The notes: a model not told the origin generated them from the sequence alone. A stretch of 64,000 bases of DNA from Podarcis raffonei (GCF_027172205.1 NC_070606.1:56448501-56512500); one strand, 5' to 3'; counted from the first letter of the stretch, positions 48,756 through 60,449 are shown. Numbers and translations: made by a program.

Positions 48756-48897
48756 CACTCAATAATTGGATTCAAGCCCAGGTGGGCTGGTTCTACATGC
48801 AAATGGAAAATTGCAAGTAACTGGGGCAGAGTGTGGACAATGTAGAACAGCTGAAAAATAGCCAAGAGCTGTACCTCTGCTAGATGGAAAGGCAGCA

Positions 48898-48898
<1 letters not shown>

Positions 48899-48945
<47 letters not shown>

Positions 48946-49080
48946 TATTTATACCCCGCCCATCTGGCTGGGTTTCCCCAGCCACTCTGGGCAGCTTCCA
49001 ACAAAATATTAAAATACAATGGCCTGTTAAACATTAAAAGCTTCCCTAAACAGGGCTGCCTTCAGGGCTGGTTGAATAAT
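48899..49080 (-). repeat. (AAT)n-anchored repeat
   Basis: About 15 AAT units then TTTATACCCCGCCCATCTGG, CCAGCCACTCTGGGCAGC and AAACAGGGCTGCCTTCAG. Same family as 29310 and 42050. Confidence 0.65.
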
Positions 49081-49214
49081 ATCCCTACATGATGTAAAGC
49101 TGTTCATACAAGACCCCTCATCTATTTAAGTTGGCAAGTACAAGTGCTGCTTTGCATAAGGTTGCCAGCTTGCCCAAATTCTATACTTACGCCACGTTAT
49201 CTGAATAGTAAAGA

Positions 49215-49393
49215 GGATGGGCTGTCACTCAGTGGTAGAGCACATCCCTTTCATGCCAAAAGATCCAGGTTCAATTCCTGACATCTCCAGGCAGGGCTGG
49301 GAAAGATCCATCTAGAAAGTCATTGCCAATCTGTGTAGACTTCTGAGCTTGACGGACCAGTGGTCTGACTGTATAAGCAGCTTCCTACGTATG
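49215..49393 (+). mobile_element. tRNA-derived SINE (CTCAGTGGTAGAGC family)
   Basis: A-box-like CACTCAGTGGTAGAGC and B-box-like GGTTCAATTCC occur at tRNA-like spacing, followed by a SINE body ending GTATAAGCAGCTTCCTA. It is not a tRNA gene, as the stem partners are missing and the body continues for 100 bp. Confidence 0.75.
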
Positions 49394-49629
49394 GGGGAAA
49401 TGTATGGATTTTTCTATATGATCAATTTTTTGTTTCCACAATTAAAATAAAAACAGCAACATAGCTTGCTTCCTAGGGTGCATCCTGAACTTTTCAAAGG
49501 CACAGCAAAGCTCAGCCTAGCACACACAGCATTATATTTTACTTGCACGCGGACATCTCCAGCGACATAACCTCTCCTGTGGAGCAGCAAGGAAAATTAA
49601 CAGGAAACGCCTGTATTTTTAAAAGTGTG

Positions 49630-49635
49630 TTTATT
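49630..49635 (-). terminator. GSTO1: Candidate GSTO1 poly(A) signal AATAAA
   Basis: AATAAA on the minus strand about 280 bp after the stop codon. It is the nearest canonical hexamer found. Confidence 0.4.
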
Positions 49636-49912
49636 TCAGAACAGCGGCAGAGCCAATACACATGCCTACCTGAGAAAAAAGACGTTACAACTTTGGTGGG
49701 CAAAGTTAGGCAAATTCTAAACATCACCCTTTTGGAAAAGAAAGCCTTATTTTTTGCAGGTGGCCTGTCACTTCAGCACAGCCATATCCCTACTGTACAT
49801 CAAACACAGAAGCCAAACCAATAGTGGACAGTGCAGGTACCAGCTTTGCATGTGACAGCAGTAGCTCCATCTTCCTTTTCCAACTATTGAAAAGGCTTCC
49901 TTCCACTAATTT

Positions 49913-50066
49913 TCAGAGGCCGTAGTCGCAGGCCTCGTGGCTGTTCTTCAGATAGAGCTCCAGGAAGCCTTTGTATGTCTGAACGTCGGTTACTGTAGCC
50001 TTGACAGCCGGATCCAGCCTCATGGCTTCAACCCAGTGTTTTAGCTCTGGTGTGTGGTCCAAACAG
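49913..50066 (-). CDS. GSTO1: GSTO1 coding exon 6 and stop
   Basis: The exon encodes [20 protein letters not shown] onward to [17 protein letters not shown] and the stop TGA at 49915-49913. The acceptor follows TTTTCTCTGCAG. Confidence 0.95.
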
Positions 50067-53000
50067 CTGCAGAGAAAATGAAAAAAGTCACTGTGAAGCC
50101 TACATCTATGGTGGTTTGTCTGCAAAAGGTCTCTGGTAGAGCACATGTTTTGAATGCAGAAGGTCCCAAATTCAACCCCTGGCATACTTCTGAAACTCCA
50201 GAGAGCTGCTGCCAGACAGTGTAGAATACAATATTAAGCTCAATGCATCGTTGGTCTACTTCTGTATAAGGCAGCTTCCAAACTACTAAGCTGTCTGCAT
50301 TTAGCTCTGTTGGTAGAAGAGAGGTTTTTGACATCCATAATGCTCAGCTTCCTTAGAAATGATGAGATGCTTCAAAATAGATAGGGGGCACTGCTGCACT
50401 GCTCTAGTTTCGGAGATCAGGTGTGTCGTTTCAGCATTTCCCGATTCCAACAGTTTGAATTAGAGGGGTTTTTCCAGGCTATTTGGCCGAGAGATCAGCC
50501 CACAGGCAATGCAGCCTGAAATAGCACACTTTCCATGGCAAGAACTATACTGCTGGACCAAGAGCCATGCTACATTAAGTTTCTACTTCCATTTGCCAGC
50601 CAGAGGATTCTGGATACCCACAAGCAGGGTATGAAGGAGTGGTCCCCTGTTTACTCCTAGCATCTGGAAGTTCCATTTGGCCAGCACAGCTAGAAACTAT
50701 TCATAGTCTTCTTCTCCGGAGTGGCTCAGAAAAAAACAACACCCACATCTCCTTCCTAGTTGTGTGCTACAGAGCCAAACTGGTATGGGATGTATAGTGC
50801 AGCTGTCTAGAACCTAGAAATGGAAAAAGCCTGCTACCTGAAGGTGGCTCCACAAGCTTAACTGTAGAAGGGCCATAGCTCTGCGGTAGCGCATGATGCT
50901 CTGCATGCAGATGGTCCAATACAGTGGTACTTCGGGTTAAGAACTTAATTCGTTCTGGAGGTCCATTCTTAATCTGAAACCGTTCTTAACCTGAGGTACC
51001 ACTTTAGCTAATGGGGCCTCCTGCTGCCGCCACTGCACAATTTCTGTTCTCATCCTGAAGCAAAGTTCTTAACCCGAGGTACTATTTCTGGGTTAGCAGA
51101 GTCTAACCTGAAGCATCTGTAACCTGAAGCATCTGTAACCCGAGGTACCACTGTTTTCAACTCCTGGCACCTCCAGGTAGGGCTGGGACAGACCCCTGTC
51201 TGAAATCATTTGAGAGCCACTGCCAGCGAGTGTAGGAAATACTAAGATGGACCAACTGCCTGACTCAGTATAAGTCAGCTCCCTATGTTCCTATCCTGCC
51301 CCATGTCAACTCATCATTCCATTTTTTAAAAGACAAAGTATACAAATGTCTTTCATAAGATGATAATCCTGTACACTGCGTGCACCTGAGATGGCTTTGA
51401 AGTCAGATCTAAACCTGACATTATGCCAAAGAAAAGAAAGTAAAACCTGAACTCCTATTATCTGATTTACTGTACAAGTATAATACAAAGGGAATTTCTC
51501 AGAAATCCCAGAGCACCGAGCCTGACCCTGGACTCTTCAAGGAGAGCAGAGAAAAGGCAAATCATCAGAGGCGTCTGATCCTCCTCTAATCACCCTCTGG
51601 ACACCTTGCGGCATAGTTTGATAACATTTAGCCTTGGCAATGTTTCTAATGAGAATTTTAATCCTCCCACAGTAATCACAAGTTCCTTGTGCACTACCTA
51701 AACTGTTACGTTACATTAAAAAATGGTTTTTTAAAAAATATGTGCAGAAGCGGCTGCATCAGTTAAAGCAACAACAACAAAAACTCCATTAAGGTGCCAC
51801 TAGAGCCTGACAAGATTGTGGTAGAAGCTTCATCAGCCTCGTGAAACATGCAGGTATTATTACTCACGGGATCCAAATATATCACATCTCAGCTTAACAA
51901 GGAAAGAGATGAGCAAGCCTTTGGACCAAGCATTTAGCTTCTTCGCTTTTCCCTTCACAGCAACAGCAAACACAACCAGGTAATTTTCTGTTAACTACAG
52001 TTTCTTAGTTTGGACAAAATGAGAAATCACAGTTAACAGCATTAGAACAAGTTAAGTTTCTAAACCATGGTTTGAAGTACATTTAGTATCCAAACTTGTT
52101 CTGAGGCTCTTAACTAGTTTTTTTCCTCCTTGAACTGGGAAGCTGTGGTTAACAGAAGACTTTGCTTGCATGGGGAAGAACAAAGGGGCTGTGCATACAG
52201 CCAAAAGGGCTGTTCATACCTTGGACTTATTAGAGGAATGATCATCCAAGTGTGGCCATTATCTGTAGTGAGAAAAGAAACCCATTGTCTTGATCGAATT
52301 CAAATTGAACAGAACCGAATCTGCCAGTAAATACCAGGATAGATCAGAAGGGATCACTCCAGAAACATATATTCAAGTGAGTCAAATGTGCATTTTCAAG
52401 TGAGAAGAATGATTCTCCTCCTCTTCCACACCCACTTCACTTCCGCCAGACACCCCATTGCCTTGCAGATTACAGATGAACCAGAACAAATGGCAGTAGC
52501 TCTCCTCTATCAATGGTGCCCATTGGCGAAGGGACAAGGGAAGGAATGTAGCTGGAGAATGGTACTCATATGTGAGAGGTACAAATGATTCAAAGGGCTT
52601 ACTCATGTAACTCGTAGGGCTCCATACGCTCAAACCAAGGCCAGATCAGATAGTCGATCATGGAAACAGTGTTCCCACCGAAATACTTAGTCTTGCGGTT
52701 TACTAGAATCTAAAAGGGAAAGACACATGACATTCCTACATAAAAAGCACAGTATACCAAGAGAACTTGCAGAAACTGAAATCTAGAGTGAGGAAGGGGA
52801 AAGGGGATGCATATATAACAGACAGGACCTTGTTACACAGAGCTCAGTAGTTTCAGAACTTCTACCCCTATGTTGCAGACCTGTGTGGAGATTTTAACCT
52901 GTACTGGTCCCAAGTAGACTGCACAATAGATCACAGACCAAAGTGGGTTGTGCAGCTGGATTTTAAGAACTTCTTGGCTGCAATTCTAGATTCAGCAGAA

Positions 53001-56000
53001 AGCAAAACTGCAACCACTGGAAAGCCCTAGGAGCTTTCTGTCTGGAAACACTCTTGGTTTTTTGTTTGAAAATCCCTCTCCTCAGACAGAAACAAATCCA
53101 TCAATAAAGATATGAACATGGCTCCCTCTAGTGGGCAGCACTAGAGTCTGCTCAGAGTACGTAATCCCAAAACTAAAATATGTGGAAGAGTCACAAGTTT
53201 CAATGAGCCGTTGTGTGGGATGCGGAGGATCAAAATATTAGACTTTCACTGCATGAAGTACAGCTCTGGAAATAAGATACAGAGAACAGAGCGATATGTT
53301 CCCTAACACAGGTTCAACAGATCTCTTAAGCCTAGTAACGGCGTAGAAGAGTTGCCTAAGGACATAATGCTTGAATTTAGTTGGAAAACCGAAGAGACCT
53401 TTTGTGTGGAATGGAAACGAGGAACCTCTCTCCCTCACAATCAAGTTAATGTATAGCTTTCCTTGGAGCAATGCCCCCCACCCCCAACTCTCACCTCTTC
53501 AAGTTTCAGAAGCCTTTCTCGGAGCTCATTCTTCACTGCAGAGGCATTGTCTCCACTCCTGACGGCCAGCAAATACTTGTGACACAGAGGAGTTAGCTAA
53601 GCAAAAGCAGAGATTGCCATGTTACCAAGGTGCAGAAAAGTGCTTAGCATTTTAATTCAAGGAACATAAATGCATGCTAAGAACGAGAGGTAATTCTACC
53701 ATGACTAAATTTACAGCAGTAGACAGCTCGTCCTCATAAAGCCCTGTCAGTAAGACGGTGTAAGTTGCAGCCCAGCATGGCTTCCGCTGGCCAACTGTTC
53801 TGAACTGTAGAGGAGTCCTTTCACCTTGGTAGAACATCCATCCACACCATCTTTCCATTAGTATGAAGCAGGAACGAGGAACCTGTGGACCTCCAGGTGT
53901 CACTGGATTCCAAATCCTATCAGCTCCAGCCAATGTGATGGGTGTTAAGAGTCCAATAAGAGGGCCACAAGCTCATCACCCCTGCTATAAAGATGCCTAA
54001 ACGAGTTGTTTTCTTCCTCTAAACAATTTGGTTACCTATTGAGATTCACACCTTTCTCTTTCACACATTTAATTGCATACTACAGACAGAGAAACGTGTC
54101 CATTTTAGTTAACACAGGGCAACTTTCCATTGTGTGATGCTACAGGAGCTTGGATGTGTTCCTCAGTCGCCTTATTAAAAAAATTCTAATGAATTTTGTT
54201 GTCATAGAAGTGAATGGGTTTAAGATGGAGAGGAGGAAACACAAACCAAGGGAGATAAACCCACAGAAAGCATCTCTCAATGCAGGAGAATGTGGAACAA
54301 CCCACAAGATCGTACCAGATATCAACACACACCCCTTCTACTCAGCATCCAGACTAACCCTGGTTTAATGTAGAATTCCAAGTAAGCTCAAAGGAAAAGC
54401 AAAGCTACACAGTACATTAGCAGTTCCGCTTTGCTTCTATACTTTAGTCCTATGTTGGGACAACGTACAGCAGCCACCTTACCCTGTCTGTATGTTCCAC
54501 ATTCACCAGTGTTTCCTCTGTTGTCCCTACTCTACAAAATCCCACTTTCTCAGTTATACCAGCCTGGTCCTGTCATCTTGTACCAGCATCTGTGCAGGAT
54601 GCCATAAGTGGCATGTCAACACACTAAAACTCTTTGTAGCAACCAGTTCCTAGTAACACCAGCATTAGGTCACATTGTCCAGTAACTTTAAAACCACTGT
54701 CTTTCTTCCACAAATGTTTTCTTTGCAGATCTCACTTTTTGCTTTCAGGCACATGTTTAAAACGGGTCAGTGGTGCTGCCTAGCAGATTGCCTGTAATCA
54801 TAACAATGCCTTATCAAGTGTTATTTTCATACCACACACTGAAATGAGGTTCCCGTTACTCCTCTGTACACACCTTGGAGAACTGTTCCAAGAGCATCTT
54901 CTGATAAGCTTTCTCATAAGGATCTGCAGGATACAGCTTCTTCTCTGGATACGCTTCATCCAAATACTCACAAGTGATTGGAGACTCATAGATCAACTGG
55001 CCCTTGCTGGTCTCTAGCACAGGTACCAATCCAAATGGGCTTTTCTCAAAAAACCAGTCTGGCTTGTTTTTCAGGTTGATATTGACAATTTCATGACTAA
55101 AACGTATGACATGAAAAACACAGCAAGGTTATTTTGCCAACTTGCCTGTTGGCAAGTTAGAGTCAACTTCTGCTATGTTATTGAAATCACCTAAGGTTCT
55201 GTTTCATATAGGCTACATGGTTACAGAACTCCAGATCCAGCCCTCTAACCATTAGGAACTAGAAGGCAAGTGGTCTAGATGACGAATGGGGAACCACTGG
55301 CCTCTGGGCTTGATCCAGACCATGGGTAGGCAAACAAAGGCCTGGAGGCCGGATCCAGCCCAAATCGCCTTCTAAATCCGGCCCGCAGATGGTCCGGGAA
55401 GCAGCGTGTTTTTACATGAGTAGAATGTGTCCTTTTATTTAAAATGCATCTCTGGGTTATTTGTGGGGCATAGGAATTCGTTCATTTTTTCCCCTTCAAA
55501 ATATAGTCTGGCCTCCCCCCAAGGTCTGAGGGACAGTGGACCAGCCCCCTGCTGAAAAAGTTAGCTAATGCCTGCTCCAGACCATGGACTCCATTCTAGC
55601 ACTCATCAAAGGGTTCTTTCGGCAGCTCCACCTCCTCCTCTTGTTGGATACAAAAACATCACGGGGTCAAAATGGGAATCTCCACATTCCACTGCCTCAT
55701 GCTGTGGCGCACACTTTCTGGGTGGAGTGCATGGGTGCGTAGAAACACACCCTGTGTCAATTGGAAGGCAACTCCCATAAAGCTTGATATGCGGTGAACA
55801 TCTGCCAGTTTTCAGCCCCAAAGGTGGTTAAAAACAATTAAAGTACAATAAAATTAGGACTAAGTGAAATTAAAGAGAAGGTTCATTTGATCTGGGGGCT
55901 GGAGTATTGTTTGGGGGAGTTGTTGGGTGTGGCTGTTGCTGTTAATTTCTGTATATTTTTGATCTTATGATTTATGTGGAAATTGTTCTATTTGGTTGTG

Positions 56001-58411
56001 TACTTTTTGATGTTTCATTTATTGTTTACAACTACTTTTGTTACGTTTTTAGTTTTTGGAAAGGTGGCATACAAGTAAAATGACAAATTGACTGATCTTA
56101 CTTGATTCCTTTGGCTTTGAGGACTAGCCTTGTTCTCTGTGCAAAAGGGCAGTAGCGCATACTGTAAAGACGGATCACTCCCTCCGGCACAGGCCCTGGA
56201 GCAGAACTTCCTGGAATACAAAGAGACTTACACAGGTCATTCTGGTCAGAACTAGTAAAAGTATAGCCTTTTCTGAACAGAAACCATAAGCAGGCCATGA
56301 CTTAGGGCAGAGAGAACAAAGAAGCAGAGAGAAAAAAGGGGAGCCTTCCAAAAAATAAATTCCTCTGGTATTTGATATGCTCCATTTTCATAACCCTGCA
56401 GTCATTCCAAAGGCTTTTTCACACTGGTGATTCACATCTTAATTCAGATGAATTAGCAGAGGAAAGTTAATGGCGACAGGATGGGAGGATGCCAAGCTAC
56501 TGCTCTGAGAATAATTCCACAGCACTCAGCTGAATTGCTGCAAAGTAGGCAGCTTGTACATTGTAATTGTTCTGCACTTTTTGGAGCTTAAGCCTGCAAT
56601 CCTATATCCCCTTATCTGAGAGTAAGCCCCATTGAACTCAATGGGATTTATCACTGAATAAACATGGGCAGGAATATGCTGTAAAAAACAAAAACAAAAG
56701 ATTTGGCAGCATAAGCTTAGCGTTGCAGTACTCATTTCCCCACCTGGTAGGGACTTATGGGGCCCATTCACCGCTATTCATGCATGACTGCAGGGCCAGG
56801 AAGAAACAAAATGAACGTCCCAACATGTCTCAACACATCCATCTCTCTCTGTGTATGCAGCAAAGAAACACACACATAACTCCTTTGCTAGACTTGGGCA
56901 TGTAGGCAGATACAAAGTCACAAGCCAGGAAGGAAGGTTGTGTGGGAAAGACACTTAAGTTTATGCTCTTCCCCAAACCAAGGATGTACTTCACGGACTT
57001 GGGCTAGAGGAAAGAGACTATAGCTCACTCAGGATGATCTGTGGCCATGATGGCATCAGGGCAGTTATATGCCATCCCATTTTCAATACTGTTTGCATCT
57101 ACCAAAGTTTCAGATGGACATGTATTTATTTCCAGTCAGGGCATGCCCCATAACAATATCCTTTAAATTATCATGTTCTAGGACACAAGAGTGCTGCTTT
57201 TTGAGGTTTCATGAGCTCTTACAACCCCATTTCATGATTTTAACAGGGTGCTCTTTCTTTATAGGAGTAACAGGTCTACAAATCATCAAAACTCATTGAA
57301 GGACTCCTACAATGTGCAAGTTGTTCTGCAGTTACCCCATAAAGACCCATGGTTTATTAAGAGAAAAAGTGTGTGGCACAACACTGCCCTCCCAAGTTAA
57401 TCAGCATCTTGCCTTCAGTGCCAATTGAAAAGTGTCTCATGAATGAATTGGGGTCTGGTGTAGGGACACAGCACGGCAGATCACAACAGACTCTTTTGGG
57501 TCTAGCAAAATATGCATCTGGAGAATTTGCCAACTGGGAAAGTAGCTACTTACTACAAAACCCACTTCTGGTATTACACTGCACCCTCAGTTAGCTCATT
57601 ACCAGCAGCGGCTATGCAAGAGGTTTAGGAAGCTACACCAACACCTGAACAGACCTTTAAAAGGTGTGCAAATTAAACAGTCATGTTACCAATACAATTA
57701 TCAGTGCAAATTGTCCAGAGTGCAGGTGGAGAAGGTGACCTGAGAAAAATTAAAGTCATCAACGCCAATCCTATTTTTCACATGCAGTACTGTGCACAAA
57801 CAGCAACGCGCGTCTCACATCAGACGTAGCTCAGAGGAGAGAGAGAGCTCACGATCGTTGTGTGTTGTTGTTTTTAGTTAAATGAGGAAACTAGAGTGAC
57901 ACGCCGCCATGCAAACTGTTTTGAAGAGCGTTTATTTTTAAAAATGCACGTCGCTTTTAGTGAAGTTCGTGGCGAGCTGCTTCGGAGATTTGCTTTACAC
58001 AGAGTTTCAAGGAAAGAGTCCATTTTGAAACGTTATAATTTCATAAATAGTCCCAGGAAATCCTCCCCGCCCTCTCTTCGTATACGTGCCTCTGAACGTA
58101 TGCGCCGCAGCAAATCACGTGGCGTTAAATAAACGCGGCTTTGCATTATAATTCTTATTTTTAAAACACATCAGCGGGTGGGGTGGTAACGAGCCGGCTG
58201 AGAGAAGGGGGAAATTTCTTCCCTGACCGTAATATGGAGGAAAATCACTAAAATTAGTATTTGCTGGGCGTCGGAAGGGCGCCACAAGGAAAAGAGGCGG
58301 CCGGATCCTCCCCAGAAGGACAGGCACAGGCAGGCAGAGAGCATGCAATGCTGTGGGAAAGAAGCAAACCCTCTCACCTTTTCCTAAGCTCCTAGCGAAT
58401 TCCCCAGACAT
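49913..58411 (-). CDS. GSTO1: Omega-class glutathione S-transferase, GSTO1-like
   Basis: Six coding exons on the minus strand (58411-58378, 56210-56102, 55096-54874, 53596-53495, 52709-52603, 50066-49913) join in phase to 729 bp, giving 242 residues against 241 in human GSTO1. The N-terminal extension [20 protein letters not shown] is typical of the omega class. The thioredoxin-like domain holds the catalytic Cys32 in YCPFAQR and the [11 protein letters not shown] glutathione-binding region. The alpha-helical C-terminal domain contains [20 protein letters not shown]. Omega GSTs use a cysteine for thioltransferase, dehydroascorbate reductase and methylarsonate reductase activity in the cytosol. 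The ending ACDYGL favours GSTO1 over GSTO2, although exon 4 fits both loosely. Only one copy is present here, whereas mammals have GSTO1 and GSTO2 in tandem. Confidence 0.95.
50127..50284 (+). mobile_element. tRNA-derived SINE (CTCAGTGGTAGAGC family), diverged
   Basis: GTCTCTGGTAGAGC, CAGAAGGTCCCAAATTCAAC and TGTATAAGGCAGCTTCC mark a second, more eroded copy, in GSTO1 intron 5. Confidence 0.65.
50868..51295 (+). mobile_element. tRNA-derived SINE split by a Tigger-like MITE
   Basis: The left part GCCATAGCTCTGCGGTAGCG to GCAGATGGTCC and the right part CAACTCCTGGCACCTCCAGG to CAGCTCCCTATGTTCC belong to one SINE. They are separated by the MITE at 50922-51153. Confidence 0.75.
50922..51153 (+). 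mobile_element. Tigger-like MITE nested in a SINE
   Basis: CAGTGGTACTTCGGGTTAAG to ACCCGAGGTACCACTG. TA lies on the left; the right side reads TT, probably a later mutation. About 232 bp. Confidence 0.8.
51296..52602 (-). other. GSTO1 intron 5, remaining part
   Basis: No repeat or gene is recognised beyond short low-complexity A/C runs. Confidence 0.4.
52603..52709 (-). CDS. GSTO1: GSTO1 coding exon 5
   Basis: This 107-bp exon encodes [20 protein letters not shown] and [15 protein letters not shown]. The acceptor TTTTAG and donor GTAAGC are clear. The [13 protein letters not shown] signature is strongly diagnostic. Confidence 0.95.
53495..53596 (-). CDS. GSTO1: GSTO1 coding exon 4
   Basis: This 102-bp phase-0 exon encodes [18 protein letters not shown] and [16 protein letters not shown]. 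It is the least conserved exon, but its length, phase and LKLEE end match the family. Acceptor TTAG, donor GTGAGA. Confidence 0.88.
53878..53990. mobile_element. Eroded palindromic MITE
   Basis: GAACCTGTGGACCTCCAG and its approximate inverse GAGGGCCACAAGCTCATC flank CAGCTCCAGCCAATG, the pattern of the hAT-like palindromes elsewhere. Confidence 0.4.
54874..55096 (-). CDS. GSTO1: GSTO1 coding exon 3
   Basis: This 223-bp exon encodes [37 protein letters not shown] and [16 protein letters not shown], ending [10 protein letters not shown] before GTGTGT. It completes the thioredoxin fold and starts the helical domain. Confidence 0.95.
55321..55574 (-). mobile_element. hAT-Charlie-like element
   Basis: CATGGGTAGGCAAAC at the left and AGTTAGCTAATGCCTG at the right are inverted ends. 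Flanks ATCCAGAC and CTCCAGAC form an 8-bp duplication with one mismatch. Same family as 60900-61217, opposite orientation, in GSTO1 intron 2. Confidence 0.75.
56102..56210 (-). CDS. GSTO1: GSTO1 coding exon 2 (catalytic cysteine)
   Basis: This 109-bp exon encodes [18 protein letters not shown] and [18 protein letters not shown]. It follows ATTCCAG and ends before GTAAGA. Cys32 is encoded here. Confidence 0.95.
56590..56682. repeat. AGTAAG palindrome family copy
   Basis: CCTGCAATCCTATATCCCC, GAGAGTAAGCCCCATTGAAC and TCAATGGGATTTATCACTG form the clearest palindrome of this family in the window. Confidence 0.6.
56683..58377 (-). other. GSTO1 intron 1, remaining part
   Basis: No gene is recognised. 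About 57780-58140 is rich in CpG although not GC-rich overall, which could mark an unmethylated regulatory segment. Confidence 0.35.
58378..58411 (-). CDS. GSTO1: GSTO1 coding exon 1
   Basis: The ATG at 58411 opens [11 protein letters not shown] plus one base, then the donor GTGAGA. MSGE-ARSLGKG is the family start. The longer open frame 58630-58115 only overlaps this exon by chance. Confidence 0.92.
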
Positions 58412-58600
58412 TCTCCCTGGTGTAGTCAGCAGGCAAGTGATGGACACCGAAGAAAGGGAACCTCCCCGGAGTCGGCCGACTGTCTCCGCCCACATCCCTT
58501 GATCCCAAGATCGACCGACTCCGCCCCCTTCGTTATTCTGCGATGATTCCGTTATAGAAGCCGCCTCAGAACTTGGCCACTTGAAAGCGCCTGGACATAC

Positions 58601-58923
58601 CAGTGTTGGATTCACACATAAGCTAAACAAGCTATGTATAGCTTAGGACTACACTCTTTTATCGGCCCCAAAAAAATTTAAAGGGGGGGGGAACTAGATG
58701 TACATTTCCAAAATATAAGATAAAAAACAAATAAAATAAAACCTACATACAACAGCAGTGGCAAATGGCTTTAGATACCTATTAGGTCCATAAATTACCA
58801 TATAGCATATATTCAACACAAATAAACAGCGACAATTTGTTGTTGACAAAGAACAGCTGGACATATAAAAGGCCCCATTACCTTCAGTAGCTTAGGGCCT
58901 CATCAAACCTAAATCCAGCCCTG
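58601..58923. mobile_element. hAT-like element, internally deleted, next to the GSTO1 start
   Basis: CAGTGTTGGATTCACACATA to AATCCAGCCCTG, a relative of the element at 22365-22824 but lacking an internal block of about 135 bp. Flanks contain GGACATA on both sides. It lies about 190 bp upstream of the GSTO1 start codon. Confidence 0.75.
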
Positions 58924-59185
58924 GACATAATGCTGAGTGGATATGGATAGCAGTGGGGCTTTAGGTTTCCAGCCTAAAGGTGCTTCAGCTAAAGTCCTAC
59001 CTCCACTTACACTGAAATCAATATTTTTTATTTATGCATTCATAGCCCACCGTTTATCCAAGGCGCTCAAAGTGGAGTACTTGATTCTCATCCCCAATAT
59101 CATTGAAACCCCAAGTCGTGACTCACACCAAATGTAACTGACCTGTGGAAAGGACTCTGAACTGAAAACAGAGACATTATATGTA

Positions 59186-59278
59186 CACTGGTAACTCTGG
59201 TTACGTACTTAATTCGTTCCGGAGGTCCATTCTTAACCTGAAACTGTTCGTAACCTGAGACGCCACTTTAGCTAATGG
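59186..59278 (+). mobile_element. Tigger-like MITE, truncated
   Basis: CACTGGTAACTCTGGTTACG through CTTAACCTGAAACTGTTCG to CCACTTTAGCTAATGG, after which family similarity stops abruptly. Confidence 0.7.
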
Positions 59279-59842
59279 TTTACATTCTCAACTCAAGTTC
59301 CCTGCACTGTGGCAAAGAGCAACTCCACCCTGAAAGTACATATACACTGCAACCAAATGGGAGTAATAATAATTTGCACCTCAGGATATCAGGGCTGTTC
59401 CTGCCACATGGTTCTTCCCACAGACTGCTCTTTGTGTGGTTTGTGTTGGTTGTTTTTTGAAAACTCCCTACAAGAAGAAAACTAGCACGGCAGGAGCCGG
59501 CTGGACATGCAAGGAGTTTGAAACAAGGACAAAAATGGAGTGACTCATTCAAAAGCAAAGTTTTTCAGAGTGCTTCCTGGGCCCACAGGTCCCTGACATA
59601 CTAAGGATGCATGTGATACATGCATAGCAAAGGCAAACACTGAATCATGCACATCGGGCACACCAAGTTCTTTTAATACCTCCTGAGAAGTACGGTAGTA
59701 GTCCAAAGGATTGCCACCAGGGAGGCCAGATGTAAAGGATAATTTTACCTGTTGTAATATCATCCTATAAAGTTAGTAACCCAGAGTTGAGAAACAGTCT
59801 TGTAACACTGGCCAAATCGTCAACAACAATGGTGACTCTGTA
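59279..59842. other. Intergenic between GSTO1 and CFAP43
   Basis: No gene or repeat is recognised. Confidence 0.4.
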
Positions 59843-60068
59843 CAGTGGTACCTCGGGTTAAGTACTTAATTTGTTCCGGAGGTCCGTTCTTAACCTGAAA
59901 CTGTTCTTAACCTGAAGCACCACTTTAGCTAATGGGGCCTACTGCTGCCGCTGCGCCGCCGGAGCACGATTTCTGTTCTCATCCTGAAGCAAAGTTCTTA
60001 ACCCAAGGTACTATTTCTGGGTTAGCGGAGCCTGTAACCTGAAGCGTATGTGACCCGAGGAACCACTG
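59843..60068 (+). mobile_element. Tigger-like MITE (GGGTTAAG family)
   Basis: CAGTGGTACCTCGGGTTAAG to GACCCGAGGAACCACTG with TA on both sides, 226 bp. Confidence 0.8.
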
Positions 60069-60355
60069 TATTTTAATGCAGTCATCCTAGCTGTGCATTA
60101 TTCTTGTTTTGCTTTTTGCTATCTTATCTTCCAGCATTCCATGTGATTTTCAGCAGTTTTAAAACTGGCTTTTCTTGTTTTGATTTGTGAATTAGGTTGC
60201 AAAGGAAATCTAACCTGTCTGTTTCTAACAATTTAGAAACAGTCTTCCTTGGTATTGCAGGACTACTGCACATTTAATAATGAAATCCTAGGGCTCAGTC
60301 CTAATAAGCCCTAAAGTAATAATATATCTTTAAAACACATTCAAAACACGTTCTT

Positions 60356-60449
60356 GCCCTCAAGGAATTCTGGGTAATGTAGTTTACTCCTCAGTTACAT
60401 GTTTCAGAAACCCTTATAAACTACAGTGCCCAGAATTATTTGAGGGAAC
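60356..60449. repeat. Short inverted repeat, probable MITE remnant
   Basis: CCTCAAGGAATTCTGGGTAA and TGTAGTTTA are mirrored by TAAACTACAGTGCCCAG and AATTATTTGAGG. Confidence 0.5.

Noticed and set aside
49215-51295. Possible tRNA genes (A and B boxes)
   Set aside because: The boxes belong to tRNA-derived SINEs with long non-tRNA bodies; no cloverleaf stems can be formed.
58115-58630. 171-codon minus-strand frame over the GSTO1 start
   Set aside because: Only [12 protein letters not shown] within it is GSTO1, ended by a GTGAGA donor; the rest is promoter and intron.
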